64,000 bases of DNA from UBA12191 sp009937185 (GCA_938075155.1 CALJGL010000013.1:30825-94824), one strand, 5' to 3'; positions 53,902 through 63,563 are shown, numbered from the stretch's first letter. Made by a program: numbers and translations. The notes: a model not told the origin generated them from the letters alone.

Positions 53902-56900
53902 CTAGAAGGTCGCTCTTGGAGCTTCCGGTAATTCTTTCAATAGACTGTCAATGGCCGTTTCCAGCTGCCGATCCTTGTGGGATTCTTCGTCACGGGGATC
54001 AGAAGGTACCAAGATGTCAGGGATCGCACCGTTGAGATCCATATCCAGACCGCCAGGAATGGTGTACCAACCTCTAAAGGGCACTCGAATGGTGCTTCCG
54101 TCGAGGAGAGAGCTACTTCCTGTACTGATGACGCTTCCAGAAGTCGGCATTCCGATCAATGGGCCGCGCTTCAGATTCTTGATGGCATGAGAAAAGATCT
54201 CGGCATTGCTGTAGGAGTTTTCATTGCAGAGGACAGCGACAGGTTTGGTCCAGGACGGAGCTGCAAGGCGATCGTTGGGATATCCCAACCCTCCGGCTCT
54301 GGGTTGCGTCAATGCATGGGGGCGACGAGTTAATGAGACGAGGAGGCGGTCCGTTGTCCAACCACCTCCATTCTCGCGTACGTCGATGATCAGGCCTTCT
54401 CGGTCGTGGCCGGCTTCGTAGAGTTGCACAGCGAAGAGGTCGAGGCTGGGCTGGTTCATACTTCGGATATGCAAGTATCCCAGTCGTCCTGACGATTTCC
54501 GATGGACCGCATCTCGACATTCTTTGAGCCAAGCATCGTATTTACGTTGTCTCAATACGTTGTTGGAAATGGGACGTAATCGGACGTCGTGGGTTTGATC
54601 TCCACGTTGAAGGGTGAAGATGACCCTTTTTCCGACTTTTGACATCATGGGTAGGGAGACGTTCTCTCCAGCGGCTAACGGCTTCCCATCAATGGCGATA
54701 AGAAGATCACCGATCTCAATATCTGCGGCTTCAGAAGCGGCTGGGGTATCGGCGATAATCTCAGAAATCCTGTAATGAAGAGACTTCCCAGGCTCCCAGG
54801 CTAGTTGCCAGCCAGGCACTCCTGTTGCTGGAATCGTTTTTGACCAAGTCCCTGAAGAAGAGAACCTTTGATGCGACGAATTCAGTTCTCCAATCAATCG
54901 ATTGATGATGATTCCAAATTCGTAACGGTCACGACGTGAGATGGCGATGGGGCGATATTTTTTGCCAAGGGCAACCCAGTCTAGTCCTTTGAGATCGATG
55001 TCATAAAAGCGGTCTCGCATCGTGGCCCAAGCTTCGTCGAAAACGGCTTCTTGACGTAATTTCATGTCCACAGAGAATCTTCCACCAATACTCAGAGATG
55101 TGCTCTTACCGCTTTCAGTCACTGTCGTGGGGGTTCCACTCGCAATGCGAAGAAAGACTTTTTTCTTGGAGTTCCATGTCCGAAGGGGGTCCCTTCCGGT
55201 CGTTATCTTTTTCGCCGAAGAGCCCTTGTCGATATCGATGGTGTAGATTCCTGAACTGTTCTCGTGTGAGGAGACGAAAAATATCTTTTTCGATTTGGGA
55301 CCCCAAATGGGGGAACGAACACCATCGTCGGAGGCGAATCCGCGTTTGAATCTCTGACGTATTCCGTCAAGATCGATCAGGACTTTGAGTTCTTTCTTTT
55401 TAGAGTCGTCTTTCTTTTGAGTGGCTTCTTTCTTTTCAGAATCAGACTCGTCTTTGGCTTTGGCGGGCTTTTCTTGAGGCGGATCAGGAAGAGGATCTTT
55501 CGCGAGCTCTCGATCTTCAGCGATGGGTTGGTGATCTTCCTTGCGAAGCCAAAGCCACCACAGATCACCTCCGTTTTCATCACGCTGAGAGACGAATGCC
55601 AATTTCTTGCCATCGGGGCTCCATACAGGATTCATATCGGGTCTCGGGTTGGCACTGAGATTGAACGGAGCCCGGGTTCCGTCGACGGGGACGAGCCAGA
55701 CGTCACTATTGAAATCGTTATCCTGGGTGGAGAAGGCTAGCCATCGACTGTCGGGGGACCATGAATAGGAAGGTGGAGACCAGCCTGTATGTAAGACTCT
55801 GACATTCTCGCCTTCGAGAGACTGGACCATAAGGTCTCCGTCTCCTCGAACGTATGCCAAAGTTTTTCCATCGGGGGAGACGGACGGAGAACGTTTTCGA
55901 CCTTTGGGACCTGGGAAGGGTTCCACGGCGGTCGAAAGGCAACGATCGAGGCGAGGCTCGTTTTCTTCTGTGCTGAAAAGACGATATAAGTCCTCTGTTC
56001 CTCCCCGTTTGCTTACGAAAAGAATGTTCTGTACTTGCTCCCCATCTTTGAGAGGCAGCCATATGGGGTTTGAATCAGAAGCAGGATGAGAGGTGACCCT
56101 GTGAGTCGACAAGCCCTCTTCCACGCGTCGAACCAAGATGTCGCCTTCGCTACTGGCGGCGAGCATTTTTCCATCGGCTGAGAGGCTTGCGGATCGCGCT
56201 CGACTGTATGACAACATCTTCGTTCCAAGGGTTGGAAGATCTTCTGAAACAAACCAAGAAACCGTTTTCAGTTCACCGGTGTTTCTGTTCAGTTTCCAAA
56301 GGTTCATATCCGCTTCAAAGGTGACGATCGAGCCATCCTTGGAAATACTAGGTGATCGAACGGAGTCTTCTTTGAATGCTGTCCATATCTTGTGCTGATC
56401 TCCGGAAAGATTTCTTTCGACGAGCTGACCGCGTCCTTCGATCATTTCCACCATGAGAAACTGGTCGTCATTGATCCAGCAAGGATGGCGATGATCCAAA
56501 TTGGTGGGAGTCAGTTGTTTCCATTCACCGGTATCGATATTGAAATGCCAAATTTGAGTGGCCAGTGATCCTTCATACCCTTGGCGAGTCATGCCGACTC
56601 CCCAGCGAGTCACGAGCAATTCTCTACCGGACGGAGAGATACGTGCTGAAGAAGCAGATGCCAGACTCAATCTTTGCGGTTCAAGAGCCTTACCGTCCTG
56701 ACCAGAGAGGTTCAGTTTGTAGAGTCGTGACCCGCCTCTCTTCCAGCTGTCGACCCGGTCACTGGAGATGAGAACAGAGCGTGTTCCAGGGAACCAATCG
56801 GAGGGGGTGTCGGTACCACTCCACCAGGTCAGTTGTTGGGGAGTACCTCCCTCTGTAGGGATAGACCAGATATCGCGGCTACCCTCACGAGTGGATGAAA

Positions 56901-57225
56901 AGAGAATCTGTTTTCCATCGGGACTCCATACCGGATTTGATTCCCAAGAGGGATGGTCCGTTAAACGTCGGGCACGTCCTCCGTTGATCGACCCCAGCCA
57001 TAGATCTCCTTCCCAAGTGAAAGCGACGAGATCTCCTTGAGGTGAAATGCGGGGGGAATGAGGCCAGGTGACGGCTTCTCCGGAGAGAGTTCGGGTGATC
57101 GTTGCTTTTTCTTCTCGCTCTGCGGCTTGCAGTCTTGAAAAGCGGTCGTCATGTATTCCTGGGAATATCATCACGATGAGACTTGCGGAGATCATGAGGT
57201 GCTTTAGGTATTGGCCTGTTGTCAT
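53902..57225 (-). CDS. Tricorn-like S41 protease with beta-propeller and PDZ domain
   Basis: Exported protein of 1107 aa. A signal helix (LKHLMISASLIVMIFPG) is followed by many WD40-like/PD40 strands (PRISPQGDLVAF, SPDGKQILFSS, SPDGKKLAFVS), as in the Tricorn propellers. A Lys/Asp/Glu-rich stretch lies near 600-640. A tail-specific protease core domain, a PDZ domain (ADIEIGDLLIAIDGKPL) and the S41 catalytic region follow (IIDVRENGGGWT, NENSYSNAEIFSHAI with the probable Ser). The start at 57225 has GGAAGGAA upstream. It probably degrades peptides in the periplasm. Confidence 0.9.
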   Translation of the reverse strand: MTTGQYLKHLMISASLIVMIFPGIHDDRFSRLQAAEREEKATITRTLSGEAVTWPHSPRISPQGDLVAFTWEGDLWLGSINGGRARRLTDHPSWESNPVWSPDGKQILFSSTREGSRDIWSIPTEGGTPQQLTWWSGTDTPSDWFPGTRSVLISSDRVDSWKRGGSRLYKLNLSGQDGKALEPQRLSLASASSARISPSGRELLVTRWGVGMTRQGYEGSLATQIWHFNIDTGEWKQLTPTNLDHRHPCWINDDQFLMVEMIEGRGQLVERNLSGDQHKIWTAFKEDSVRSPSISKDGSIVTFEADMNLWKLNRNTGELKTVSWFVSEDLPTLGTKMLSYSRARSASLSADGKMLAASSEGDILVRRVEEGLSTHRVTSHPASDSNPIWLPLKDGEQVQNILFVSKRGGTEDLYRLFSTEENEPRLDRCLSTAVEPFPGPKGRKRSPSVSPDGKTLAYVRGDGDLMVQSLEGENVRVLHTGWSPPSYSWSPDSRWLAFSTQDNDFNSDVWLVPVDGTRAPFNLSANPRPDMNPVWSPDGKKLAFVSQRDENGGDLWWLWLRKEDHQPIAEDRELAKDPLPDPPQEKPAKAKDESDSEKKEATQKKDDSKKKELKVLIDLDGIRQRFKRGFASDDGVRSPIWGPKSKKIFFVSSHENSSGIYTIDIDKGSSAKKITTGRDPLRTWNSKKKVFLRIASGTPTTVTESGKSTSLSIGGRFSVDMKLRQEAVFDEAWATMRDRFYDIDLKGLDWVALGKKYRPIAISRRDRYEFGIIINRLIGELNSSHQRFSSSGTWSKTIPATGVPGWQLAWEPGKSLHYRISEIIADTPAASEAADIEIGDLLIAIDGKPLAAGENVSLPMMSKVGKRVIFTLQRGDQTHDVRLRPISNNVLRQRKYDAWLKECRDAVHRKSSGRLGYLHIRSMNQPSLDLFAVQLYEAGHDREGLIIDVRENGGGWTTDRLLVSLTRRPHALTQPRAGGLGYPNDRLAAPSWTKPVAVLCNENSYSNAEIFSHAIKNLKRGPLIGMPTSGSVISTGSSSLLDGSTIRVPFRGWYTIPGGLDMDLNGAIPDILVPSDPRDEESHKDRQLETAIDSLLKELPEAPRATF

Positions 57226-57355
57226 GGAGTTCCTTCCGAGCTGATCGTTCCTAAGTTTGTCTGCGACTGGATTCATTCGCAAGCCTGCACTTGATCTTCC
57301 GGGGTAAACTAGGCAGTCTTTATAGGATTAGATGTGGACTCGAAGGGGGACTGAA

Positions 57356-58081
57356 ATGAATGATTCGAATCATGAGCCGAATATGGAACCCGGAGTAGAC
57401 GGGTCCTCTGCTGCTGGAGAAAGTGCTCTGGTTCAGCGTTTCCCAGCATCAAATCTGCAAGTCTTGGCTCACTTTTATCGGGGAGAACTCTCTAGAGCGA
57501 ATGTCTGGAGACAAAGAATGGACGCGACCACCCATTGGGCGGTGGTCTCGACGATGGCAATTATCTCGCTCGCATACTCCAATTCCGACGCTTCGATTTT
57601 GCTCTTACCCTTCTGCTGCGTCTTGCTGTATCTGCTCCTCCATATCGAGGCTCGTCGTTATCGCTACTTTGATGTTTGGCGTATGAGAGTACGTATGCTA
57701 GAGGTTCATTTGATGGTACCTGCTTTATTGCAGGGACAGGCTTTAGCGGAAGGCAACTGGCGAGAAACGCTCTGTAATGACCTCTTGGCGCCGAATTATA
57801 AAATGAGTCGGATTGAAGCTTTGGGCAGACGATTACAGAGGACCTACATCTGGTTGTTTCTTATCGTATTAGGGACTTGGTTTCTTCTCGGACTTGGACG
57901 AGCGGGAGGTAACGCCTTGAATATGGAGATTTTTGGAGGCGGGGATATTCCGGGAATCGTAGTCGTGGGCTTTATGGCTCTCTTTTATACGTATATCTTC
58001 GCGATCCTCATCATGGCGGGCCCACGTCAAGATACAGAAATCAGAAGAAAAGAACCTTCTCGGACACATTGGCCTATCTGA
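57356..58081 (+). CDS. DUF2270 membrane protein
   Basis: 241 aa. The family signature appears as LAHFYRGELSRANVWRQRMD and TTHWAVVSTMAII. At least four hydrophobic segments are seen: two around residues 60-95 and two near the C-terminus. Function unknown. The start at 57356 has AAGGGGGA 5 nt upstream; the frame from 57332 adds only MWTRRGTE. It converges on the TPR gene. Confidence 0.82.
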   Translation: MNDSNHEPNMEPGVDGSSAAGESALVQRFPASNLQVLAHFYRGELSRANVWRQRMDATTHWAVVSTMAIISLAYSNSDASILLLPFCCVLLYLLLHIEARRYRYFDVWRMRVRMLEVHLMVPALLQGQALAEGNWRETLCNDLLAPNYKMSRIEALGRRLQRTYIWLFLIVLGTWFLLGLGRAGGNALNMEIFGGGDIPGIVVVGFMALFYTYIFAILIMAGPRQDTEIRRKEPSRTHWPI

Positions 58082-58108
58082 GTCTTCCGGTTTCTGGGGT
58101 CCTATCTC

Positions 58109-59149
58109 TCATTCCTCTTCGGCAGGTGGCTTGAGCAGGTCTTCGATTTGATCTTTGGCCGCGGCATAAAGGGTGGTGCTCTTGAGGCGTTGAACCAATT
58201 GGAGTGCTTCCGCTCTTCGTTGAGCGAGGATCAAAGTTCTTAGGGTTTCAATCGCGGGCTCAGGGTCATTGGGTGCGAGTCCTCCAGCGCGAGCAAACCA
58301 GCGTAAGGATTCTCCCGTCACTCCAAGGCTTCTATAAACGCGGCCCAGTTCCAAAAGAATTGAAGTTTCATGGGGCGTCATCGCCCAGCGTTCCTTTAAG
58401 AGAGCGATGCGAGACCGACCCGCCAGAATCTGTTGATACCGAGCCAAAGCCTTTTGGGCGTCATCCATACGCTGAAGGTTTCTCAGCGCCAACGCTTTGT
58501 TGTATGCCCCTCCATGATGGAGAGGATCGCTGATGAGAACTCTGTTCAACATCGAGAGAGCCTCGTCAGGAGAGTCGTCGAGAAGAATTAATGCCAAGCG
58601 ATAACGAGCACGGTCGAAACTGGGGTTGAGGGTGAGGGCCTTTTGGTAAAGTCGTTTTGCTTCCTCTATGTTTCCCAGAGATTGCCGGGAGAGTCCTTCC
58701 CCAAAATAACCACGGACTTGCAGTGATTTATCACTTCGAGATTGCATCGAGAGAAACACTTCGAGTGCTTCCTTATATCGATCCAGAGATTGAAGACAGC
58801 GACCATAGTTGAATAACTCACCCAGTTTTCCTGGATCGAGCTCGACACCGCGAGAGAAAGCGATGGCCGACTCCTCGAAGCGTTCGAGGGAGTAGAGAGC
58901 CTCACCTTTCAAAAGGTAAAGTGCGCCGTTCTCCGGAAAAAGTGCCAAGTAAGAGTTCAGATCTGGCAGAGCTGCTATGGCTCTACCCTCGATAATCCAT
59001 GATCGAAGTCGGATGCGTTCTTTGGGCAGTTCCTCGAGTTGGATCGACGGTTTTTCAACCAAGTTTTCGTCTTGCATCGAGTGAGCGGAAGTTGAATTTA
59101 TCCCAAGGAAAATGAGAACCACTGTTGAAATCCTCAGACTGATAAGCAT
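58109..59149 (-). CDS. Exported tetratricopeptide repeat protein
   Basis: 346 aa with a signal peptide (ISLRISTVVLIFLGINSTSA). About eight TPR units follow, for example AIAALPDLNSYLALFPENGA, SAIAFSRGVELDPGKLGEL, AKRLYQKALTLNPSFDRA and ALSMLNRVLISDPLHHG. No other domain. TPRs mediate protein contacts; the partner is unknown. GGAAGGAA precedes the ATG. Confidence 0.85.
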   Translation of the reverse strand: MLISLRISTVVLIFLGINSTSAHSMQDENLVEKPSIQLEELPKERIRLRSWIIEGRAIAALPDLNSYLALFPENGALYLLKGEALYSLERFEESAIAFSRGVELDPGKLGELFNYGRCLQSLDRYKEALEVFLSMQSRSDKSLQVRGYFGEGLSRQSLGNIEEAKRLYQKALTLNPSFDRARYRLALILLDDSPDEALSMLNRVLISDPLHHGGAYNKALALRNLQRMDDAQKALARYQQILAGRSRIALLKERWAMTPHETSILLELGRVYRSLGVTGESLRWFARAGGLAPNDPEPAIETLRTLILAQRRAEALQLVQRLKSTTLYAAAKDQIEDLLKPPAEEE

Positions 59150-59303
59150 GTCGATTCCTTCCGGGAGAGCTTGCTATGCCCTCATAAAGTATACCACCGA
59201 GGACGAATTGCGAATTGACAGTGTCTTGGGGTCGAGCTGCAGTTCTGAAGAGGCTCAAAAAGGAAGAGTCGTATCTGAAGAAGTATGGAAATGAAGAAAA
59301 GAA

Positions 59304-59376
<73 letters not shown>

Positions 59377-59398
59377 TTCTCGATTTCCACGAGGCCCC

Positions 59399-59428
59399 AG
59401 CATACCATTACGGATCAGAATTCTGCAA
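59399..59428 (-). promoter_or_regulatory. Promoter of tRNA-Val (UAC)
   Basis: On the minus strand TTGCAG (59423-59428), an 18-nt spacer and TATGCT (59399-59404), about 23 nt before the tRNA. Confidence 0.6.
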
Positions 59429-59572
59429 TTGATCCGCAGAGGAAGAAACTATAAATACCGATACGATCCTTGAAGTGAGAGGAATATTGATTTTTGAGCA
59501 TCTCATCATTTTTTGATTCGTCTCTATTCTGGCGAGCCGATTACTTCTGGTGGGTCGAAGGACGAAGGTCTC

Positions 59573-59725
59573 ATGGACTTCTTCAAATCCAAATCATTGA
59601 AGCCTAGTAAGGTGGGTTTTTGGGTGACGAGAAGCAAATTGAAAGAGGTCGTAGAACTCTATTACGACGCTCTCAGCTCTTCCGATCCGGTGAAAGTGCG
59701 TGAAATATTTCACGAAAACGCCTGA
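59573..59725 (+). CDS. Small hypothetical protein (50 aa)
   Basis: MDFFKSKSLKPSKVGFWVTR then a helix ELYYDALSSSDPVKVREIFHE. It has no recognised family; it could be a fragment of a longer helical protein. The ATG has a purine-rich GAAGG upstream. It stands in a tRNA-rich stretch. A longer reading from 59513 has no support. Confidence 0.4.
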   Translation: MDFFKSKSLKPSKVGFWVTRSKLKEVVELYYDALSSSDPVKVREIFHENA

Positions 59726-59788
59726 AATTGAAAGAATGGGGGTCACGAGGCTCTGTTTTAACGGATTAGAGGAATGAAGGAGGAGATC

Positions 59789-60091
59789 ATGACCATATCC
59801 AAAAAAATCCATAAAGCGAGTTTCAAATTGACGGGGCCTCTCTCAATGCGGGGCGATTCGATTTATTCGTTGGCTCCAAAGGTGTGGTTGTCTTCTCGGC
59901 TCATCGCTGTAGTTGTGGCAATCCACATCGTCTTCCTGAGCTTGGTTGTCATGGCTCGAGGTGACTCGGTCGGAACCACTATTTCCGGGTTGTTCAGCAT
60001 TACGATCAGTCTTGTCTTGCTTCGACATGGCTTGGCGTTGATTCGGATTTTCCTGGAGGTTGCAGTGGTCATTTCGAAAAATAGAAAATAA
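59789..60091 (+). CDS. Small membrane protein, unknown
   Basis: 100 aa with two hydrophobic segments (SSRLIAVVVAIHIVFLSLVV and TISGLFSITISLVLLRHGL). No family recognised. The start at 59789 has GGAGG 5 nt upstream; ATG 59774 is too close to its own AGAGGA. It lies between tRNA-Val genes together with the 50-aa gene. Confidence 0.55.
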   Translation: MTISKKIHKASFKLTGPLSMRGDSIYSLAPKVWLSSRLIAVVVAIHIVFLSLVVMARGDSVGTTISGLFSITISLVLLRHGLALIRIFLEVAVVISKNRK

Positions 60092-60148
60092 GTGGATTGT
60101 TCTGAATCCTGTTCGAGGATCGGAAGCGCTATCCCGAGAGTCCAAAAG

Positions 60149-60184
60149 AAATCCCGCTTTAGCCAAAGGCTGAAGCGGGATTTT
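60149..60184. terminator. Bidirectional intrinsic terminator
   Basis: AAATCCCGCTT...AGCC-AAA-GGCT...AAGCGGGATTTT: an interrupted 15-bp stem with T-runs on both strands. It fits the end of the small membrane gene and of the tRNA-Leu/tRNA-Val operon. Confidence 0.88.
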
Positions 60185-60194
60185 GAATTCTGGA

Positions 60195-60271
60195 TGGTGG
60201 GCGATACTGGACTCGAACCAGTGACCTCATCGATGTGAACGATGCGCTCTAGCCAGCTGAGCTAAACGCCC
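60195..60271 (-). tRNA. tRNA-Val (CAC)
   Basis: Minus strand. Anticodon loop TTCACAT gives CAC. T arm ACTGGTTCGAGTCCAGT, discriminator A and encoded CCA. The acceptor GGGCGTT/ATCGCCC has one T-T mismatch. It is transcribed after tRNA-Leu. Confidence 0.95.
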
Positions 60272-60285
60272 TTTGAATTTTAAGT

Positions 60286-60374
60286 TGGTGCCGAAGAGAG
60301 GATTCGAACCTCCACCCGGTATAAACCGGACTAGGATCTGAACCTAGCGCGTCTGCCAGTTCCGCCACTTCGGC
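60286..60374 (-). tRNA. tRNA-Leu (CAG)
   Basis: Minus strand, class II tRNA with a long variable arm (CCGGTTTATACCGG). Acceptor GCCGAAG pairs with CTTCGGC. Anticodon loop TTCAGAT gives CAG; discriminator A and encoded CCA. Confidence 0.95.
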
Positions 60375-60385
60375 ACTAATGAGCA

Positions 60386-60414
60386 TGAATATCCGTGAAT
60401 TCGGGTAATGTCAA
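60386..60414 (-). promoter_or_regulatory. Promoter of the tRNA-Leu/tRNA-Val operon
   Basis: On the minus strand TTGACA (60409-60414), a 17-nt spacer and TATTCA (60386-60391), about 12 nt before tRNA-Leu. Close to the vegetative consensus. Confidence 0.75.
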
Positions 60415-60510
60415 GACTCCCCGACGATGTTGGGCCAGTTCGTGGTAAAACCACCCCAAGAATAAGTACTTTTTTCGAAATCTTAGAATCAGCGGGAAGG
60501 GTGAGGCGGA

Positions 60511-60960
60511 ATGAAGATTGTGGCTCAGAATCGAAAAGCCCGCTTTGAATTGGAGATTCTCGACACACTCGAGGCCGGTATCGTTCTGCAAGGTTCTGAG
60601 GTCAAGAGCCTTCGAGCCGGGGAGTGCGAAATGGTCGATGGATTCGTCCGAATCGAGTCGGGGGAAGCTTATATGCATAAGGTTCGCATCGCCGAATACA
60701 GTCATGGTGGGTACTCCAATCATGAACCGACTCGTAAACGGAAGTTATTGATCCACAAGCGGGAGGCGAATCAATTGCGGGTCAAGATAGAGGAGAAGGG
60801 ACTGACCATCGTTCCTCTCAAGATCTATTTCAACGCCAAAGGCAAAGTCAAAGTGGACTTGGCTATAGGCCGAGGAAAAAAGGCCCACGACAAGCGGAGA
60901 GCCACCAAGGACCGGGAAGCCAAACGCGAAGTCGATCGCGAATTGAAGCATCGACGCTGA
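60511..60960 (+). CDS. smpB: SsrA-binding protein SmpB
   Basis: Binds tmRNA and brings it to stalled ribosomes. KIVAQNRKARFELEILDTLEAGIVL (quoted as VAQNRKARFELEI), LQGSEVKSLRAG, AYMHKVRIAEY and the basic tail KKAHDKRRATKDREAKREVD are all diagnostic. At 149 aa the length is normal. GGTGAGGCGGA precedes the ATG. The tmRNA gene lies 121 nt downstream, so both partners of trans-translation are adjacent. Confidence 0.96.
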   Translation: MKIVAQNRKARFELEILDTLEAGIVLQGSEVKSLRAGECEMVDGFVRIESGEAYMHKVRIAEYSHGGYSNHEPTRKRKLLIHKREANQLRVKIEEKGLTIVPLKIYFNAKGKVKVDLAIGRGKKAHDKRRATKDREAKREVDRELKHRR

Positions 60961-61081
60961 AACAATCTCTCCCTCGCTATGGGGTAGAGTTGTTGTTCCT
61001 CATTAAAATAGATACAGTATCTTTTCTGACATCACCTCGGTGTTGTCCGTGGGTGGTCTTTGATCACTGTGGAATTTCATC

Positions 61082-61432
61082 GGGGGCGAAACGGTTTCGA
61101 CCGGACGATGGAAGATCGTGTGGCAGGTGGAGGTTGCTCGGAGGCCTCCTAAAACACCGGGCAAAATTTGTGACTGCGAACAATAACCTCGCACTGGCTG
61201 CCTAATACTGGCGCCCCTTCCCCCGTGGCACGTCCAGGGCTGCGGACGGAGGGCCATTTTACTGGACTGGCCGAAGAAGACCTTGTCAGTGGTCTTCCAG
61301 GCGAGATTGAACTGACGACCGTGGATCGGATCCTGTCCGTTGGAGCTGACCTCGGTTTTAAATAACGGACTATACCTGTAGAAGCTCGATTGGAAACGTT
61401 TCGGGACCCGGGTTCGACTCCCGGCGCCTCCA
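61082..61432 (+). ncRNA. ssrA: tmRNA (transfer-messenger RNA)
   Basis: Starts GGGGGCGAAACGGTTTCGAC and ends with the T arm GGGTTCGACTCCC and acceptor CGCCTCC plus discriminator A; CCA is not encoded. The tag reading frame runs from GCA at 61161 to TAA at 61203-61205 and encodes AKFVTANNNLALAA, ending in the usual LALAA degradation signal. Length is about 351 nt. It follows smpB. Confidence 0.96.
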
Positions 61433-61478
61433 TTTTTATCCACCCGTGAATCGGATCACGGTTGAGGGGGTTTGTGAG

Positions 61479-62441
61479 ATGGCTCGCAAATCACTAAGAC
61501 AGAGATACCCGCATCAATTTCTTGATGGAGGTATTGTTGTATGGAAACCCCGTGGGCCATCCTCGCGTAGGGTCGTCGATATTGTTCAGCGTCGGCTCAG
61601 CTTGAGAGGCCTTGGACATTGCGGCACTCTCGATCCATTGGCGAGTGGGATCATGGTCTTGACCGGTGGCATGGGAAGTAAGTTTCAGCAATGGCTTACG
61701 GTTCATGACAAGGTTTATGAGGCGACAGTCTGGTTCGGAGTGGGGAGCGAAAGTGGTGACGCTGAAGGACCGCTCTCGTTTTCAGCTGAATCGATTTCAC
61801 TTCCTACACAGAGTGACATAGAAGCGATTCTTCCTCAGTTCATCGGAGAACAGATGCAAGTGCCCCCGACGCATAGTGCTGTCAGGGTGGATGGCCAACG
61901 AGCCTACAAAAAAGCCCGAGCGGGTGATATGACTCCGCTGAAGGCACGCCCCGTCAGAATCGAAAAACTTCGGATACTGGAGTGGGATGGGGCACGTTGT
62001 CGGATCGAGGTGAGCTGCGGTCCTGGAACCTATATTCGTAGTTTGGCTCATGATCTGGGCGAGGCTTTGGGGGTCCCAGCCACTCTGATGGCTCTGCGTA
62101 GGACTTCTTGTGGAGTCCACAGTACTGAGGATGCTTTCAGAGTGGATCGCGTGACTCGTGAGCATTGGTGGACTCTTGAACGGTTGGTTTCACATTTACC
62201 AGCGATGGCGGTCTCTACCGATGTAGCATTGAAAATGGGTCAGGGGCAGTCTGTCGAAGTGACAGAAGCTGAGGGCTCAGAAGTTAAAGTGATCGAAGAT
62301 GCTGCTGGAGACGAAGATGCTGCTGGAGACAGAGTCATTTATTCCAACGGAAAGGTGCAAGGCATCGCCGTATTAAACGACAACCTACTGAAGCCTCGGC
62401 GTTGGTTATCGAGGGGCCAGAGAGACGAAATCTCATCCTAG
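61479..62441 (+). CDS. truB: tRNA pseudouridine synthase B
   Basis: Makes pseudouridine 55 in the T loop of tRNAs. GHCGTLDPLASGIMVL carries the catalytic Asp at about residue 52. VPPTHSAVRVDGQRAYKKAR and CGPGTYIRSLAHDLGEAL are further signatures. At 320 aa it is slightly long; the C-terminal 60 residues include a short Asp/Gly/Ala duplication (DAAGDEDAAGD). The start at 61479 has GAGGGGG 8 nt upstream; the GTG at 61446 is less likely. Confidence 0.93.
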   Translation: MARKSLRQRYPHQFLDGGIVVWKPRGPSSRRVVDIVQRRLSLRGLGHCGTLDPLASGIMVLTGGMGSKFQQWLTVHDKVYEATVWFGVGSESGDAEGPLSFSAESISLPTQSDIEAILPQFIGEQMQVPPTHSAVRVDGQRAYKKARAGDMTPLKARPVRIEKLRILEWDGARCRIEVSCGPGTYIRSLAHDLGEALGVPATLMALRRTSCGVHSTEDAFRVDRVTREHWWTLERLVSHLPAMAVSTDVALKMGQGQSVEVTEAEGSEVKVIEDAAGDEDAAGDRVIYSNGKVQGIAVLNDNLLKPRRWLSRGQRDEISS

Positions 62442-62473
62442 ACAAAGATCTCACCTGATTCCGTGACGATGGC

Positions 62474-63505
62474 TCAGAGCCTTTCCAGTTTCACGGCGTC
62501 GATGACCAGTGTTTTTTTGTGGGATGGTGGAACCGTCAACAGCGACAGCGACAGGATATCTGTCCATGTGAGCTTGGGATCTTTCTTCAGATCTTTGACC
62601 AGGTCTACTCGGAAGTGATTCCAGCCTTTTTTCCGAATCGTCAAATAATGCGAATAACAATTGTTTCTGAGAAGTCCTCCGAGTCCTCCGAGTCCTCCGA
62701 ATCCTCCAGCACCGCCTCCCGCTTGATTTCCACCGAGTGGCTCGGGTCCAAAGTAGAGAACATATTTCCCAAAGTTGTCGTCTTCATTGAAGATCGAGAT
62801 ATTTAAGATCCGATAGTCCTCTACGACGACGTCCTCAAGGCTAGCGAGCGGAAGTCGACCAAAAGCAAAATTTCCGAATGCTCCGCCACCCGTGTTGCCC
62901 GCTCCCCATTGCAAAGCACCTTTACCCTCGAAAATTACATCCGGATCTTTTGTGATCCGCGTTTCATTTTCGGGCCAAGCGGCTCTTGCTTTGACTTCGG
63001 GTTCAGGAGGGGGCTCTTCGAATGTCGCGAGATCCAAAAACAATTCTGGATAGATGACGTCACGAGTTTCTTTGAGAAAATCCACCAGCGGTGTCTCACC
63101 GTATTTTTTCTCAAGATTCATCAGCGCTGACCATGCTTTGCGCCACTTTTCCTTGTCGATATCTTTCTGGACCTTGTCGAGGAGTTTTCCACCACTGCAC
63201 GCCTTCTCAAAAAGATCGACATGAGATCGAGATGATTTGTCTGCCGTATTTTTTCGGGCAGCCTTGAATGCCTTATCGGCATCTTTCCATAATCGCTCGG
63301 AAAACGACTTCACTCCAAGATCGTATTTTTCCTGACCTTCAGGGGACTTAAAGGTCGGTTTTTCGGTATCTTCGTCGGCGAAAGCGATGAGGGGAGTCGC
63401 TTCTATTGAGCGGCCTATAACCTGAGGACTGGTATCGGGAACGGTTTGGGTCGAGATGAGAATCGACAATAGAACCAAACTGGAGTTGTACGGGGTCAAG
63501 GACAT
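62474..63505 (-). CDS. Exported hypothetical protein with glycine-rich loop
   Basis: 343 aa. A signal-like N-terminus (SSLVLLSILISTQTV) is followed by a TPR-like helical part (SFSERLWKDADKAFKAARK, DKEKWRKAWSALMNLEKKYG). A beta-sandwich-like C-terminal domain includes a long Gly loop (GGAGGFGGLGGLGG). KGWNHFRVDLVKDLKKD and TLVIDAVKLERL at the end recall carbohydrate-binding or laminin G-type modules. No family is certain. Confidence 0.7.
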   Translation of the reverse strand: MSLTPYNSSLVLLSILISTQTVPDTSPQVIGRSIEATPLIAFADEDTEKPTFKSPEGQEKYDLGVKSFSERLWKDADKAFKAARKNTADKSSRSHVDLFEKACSGGKLLDKVQKDIDKEKWRKAWSALMNLEKKYGETPLVDFLKETRDVIYPELFLDLATFEEPPPEPEVKARAAWPENETRITKDPDVIFEGKGALQWGAGNTGGGAFGNFAFGRLPLASLEDVVVEDYRILNISIFNEDDNFGKYVLYFGPEPLGGNQAGGGAGGFGGLGGLGGLLRNNCYSHYLTIRKKGWNHFRVDLVKDLKKDPKLTWTDILSLSLLTVPPSHKKTLVIDAVKLERL

Positions 63506-63563
63506 GAAAGACCTGTTCTCTTCTTCTTGAAGATTTGCCGGGCTGCAGGGTCAGTGTGGAAGC

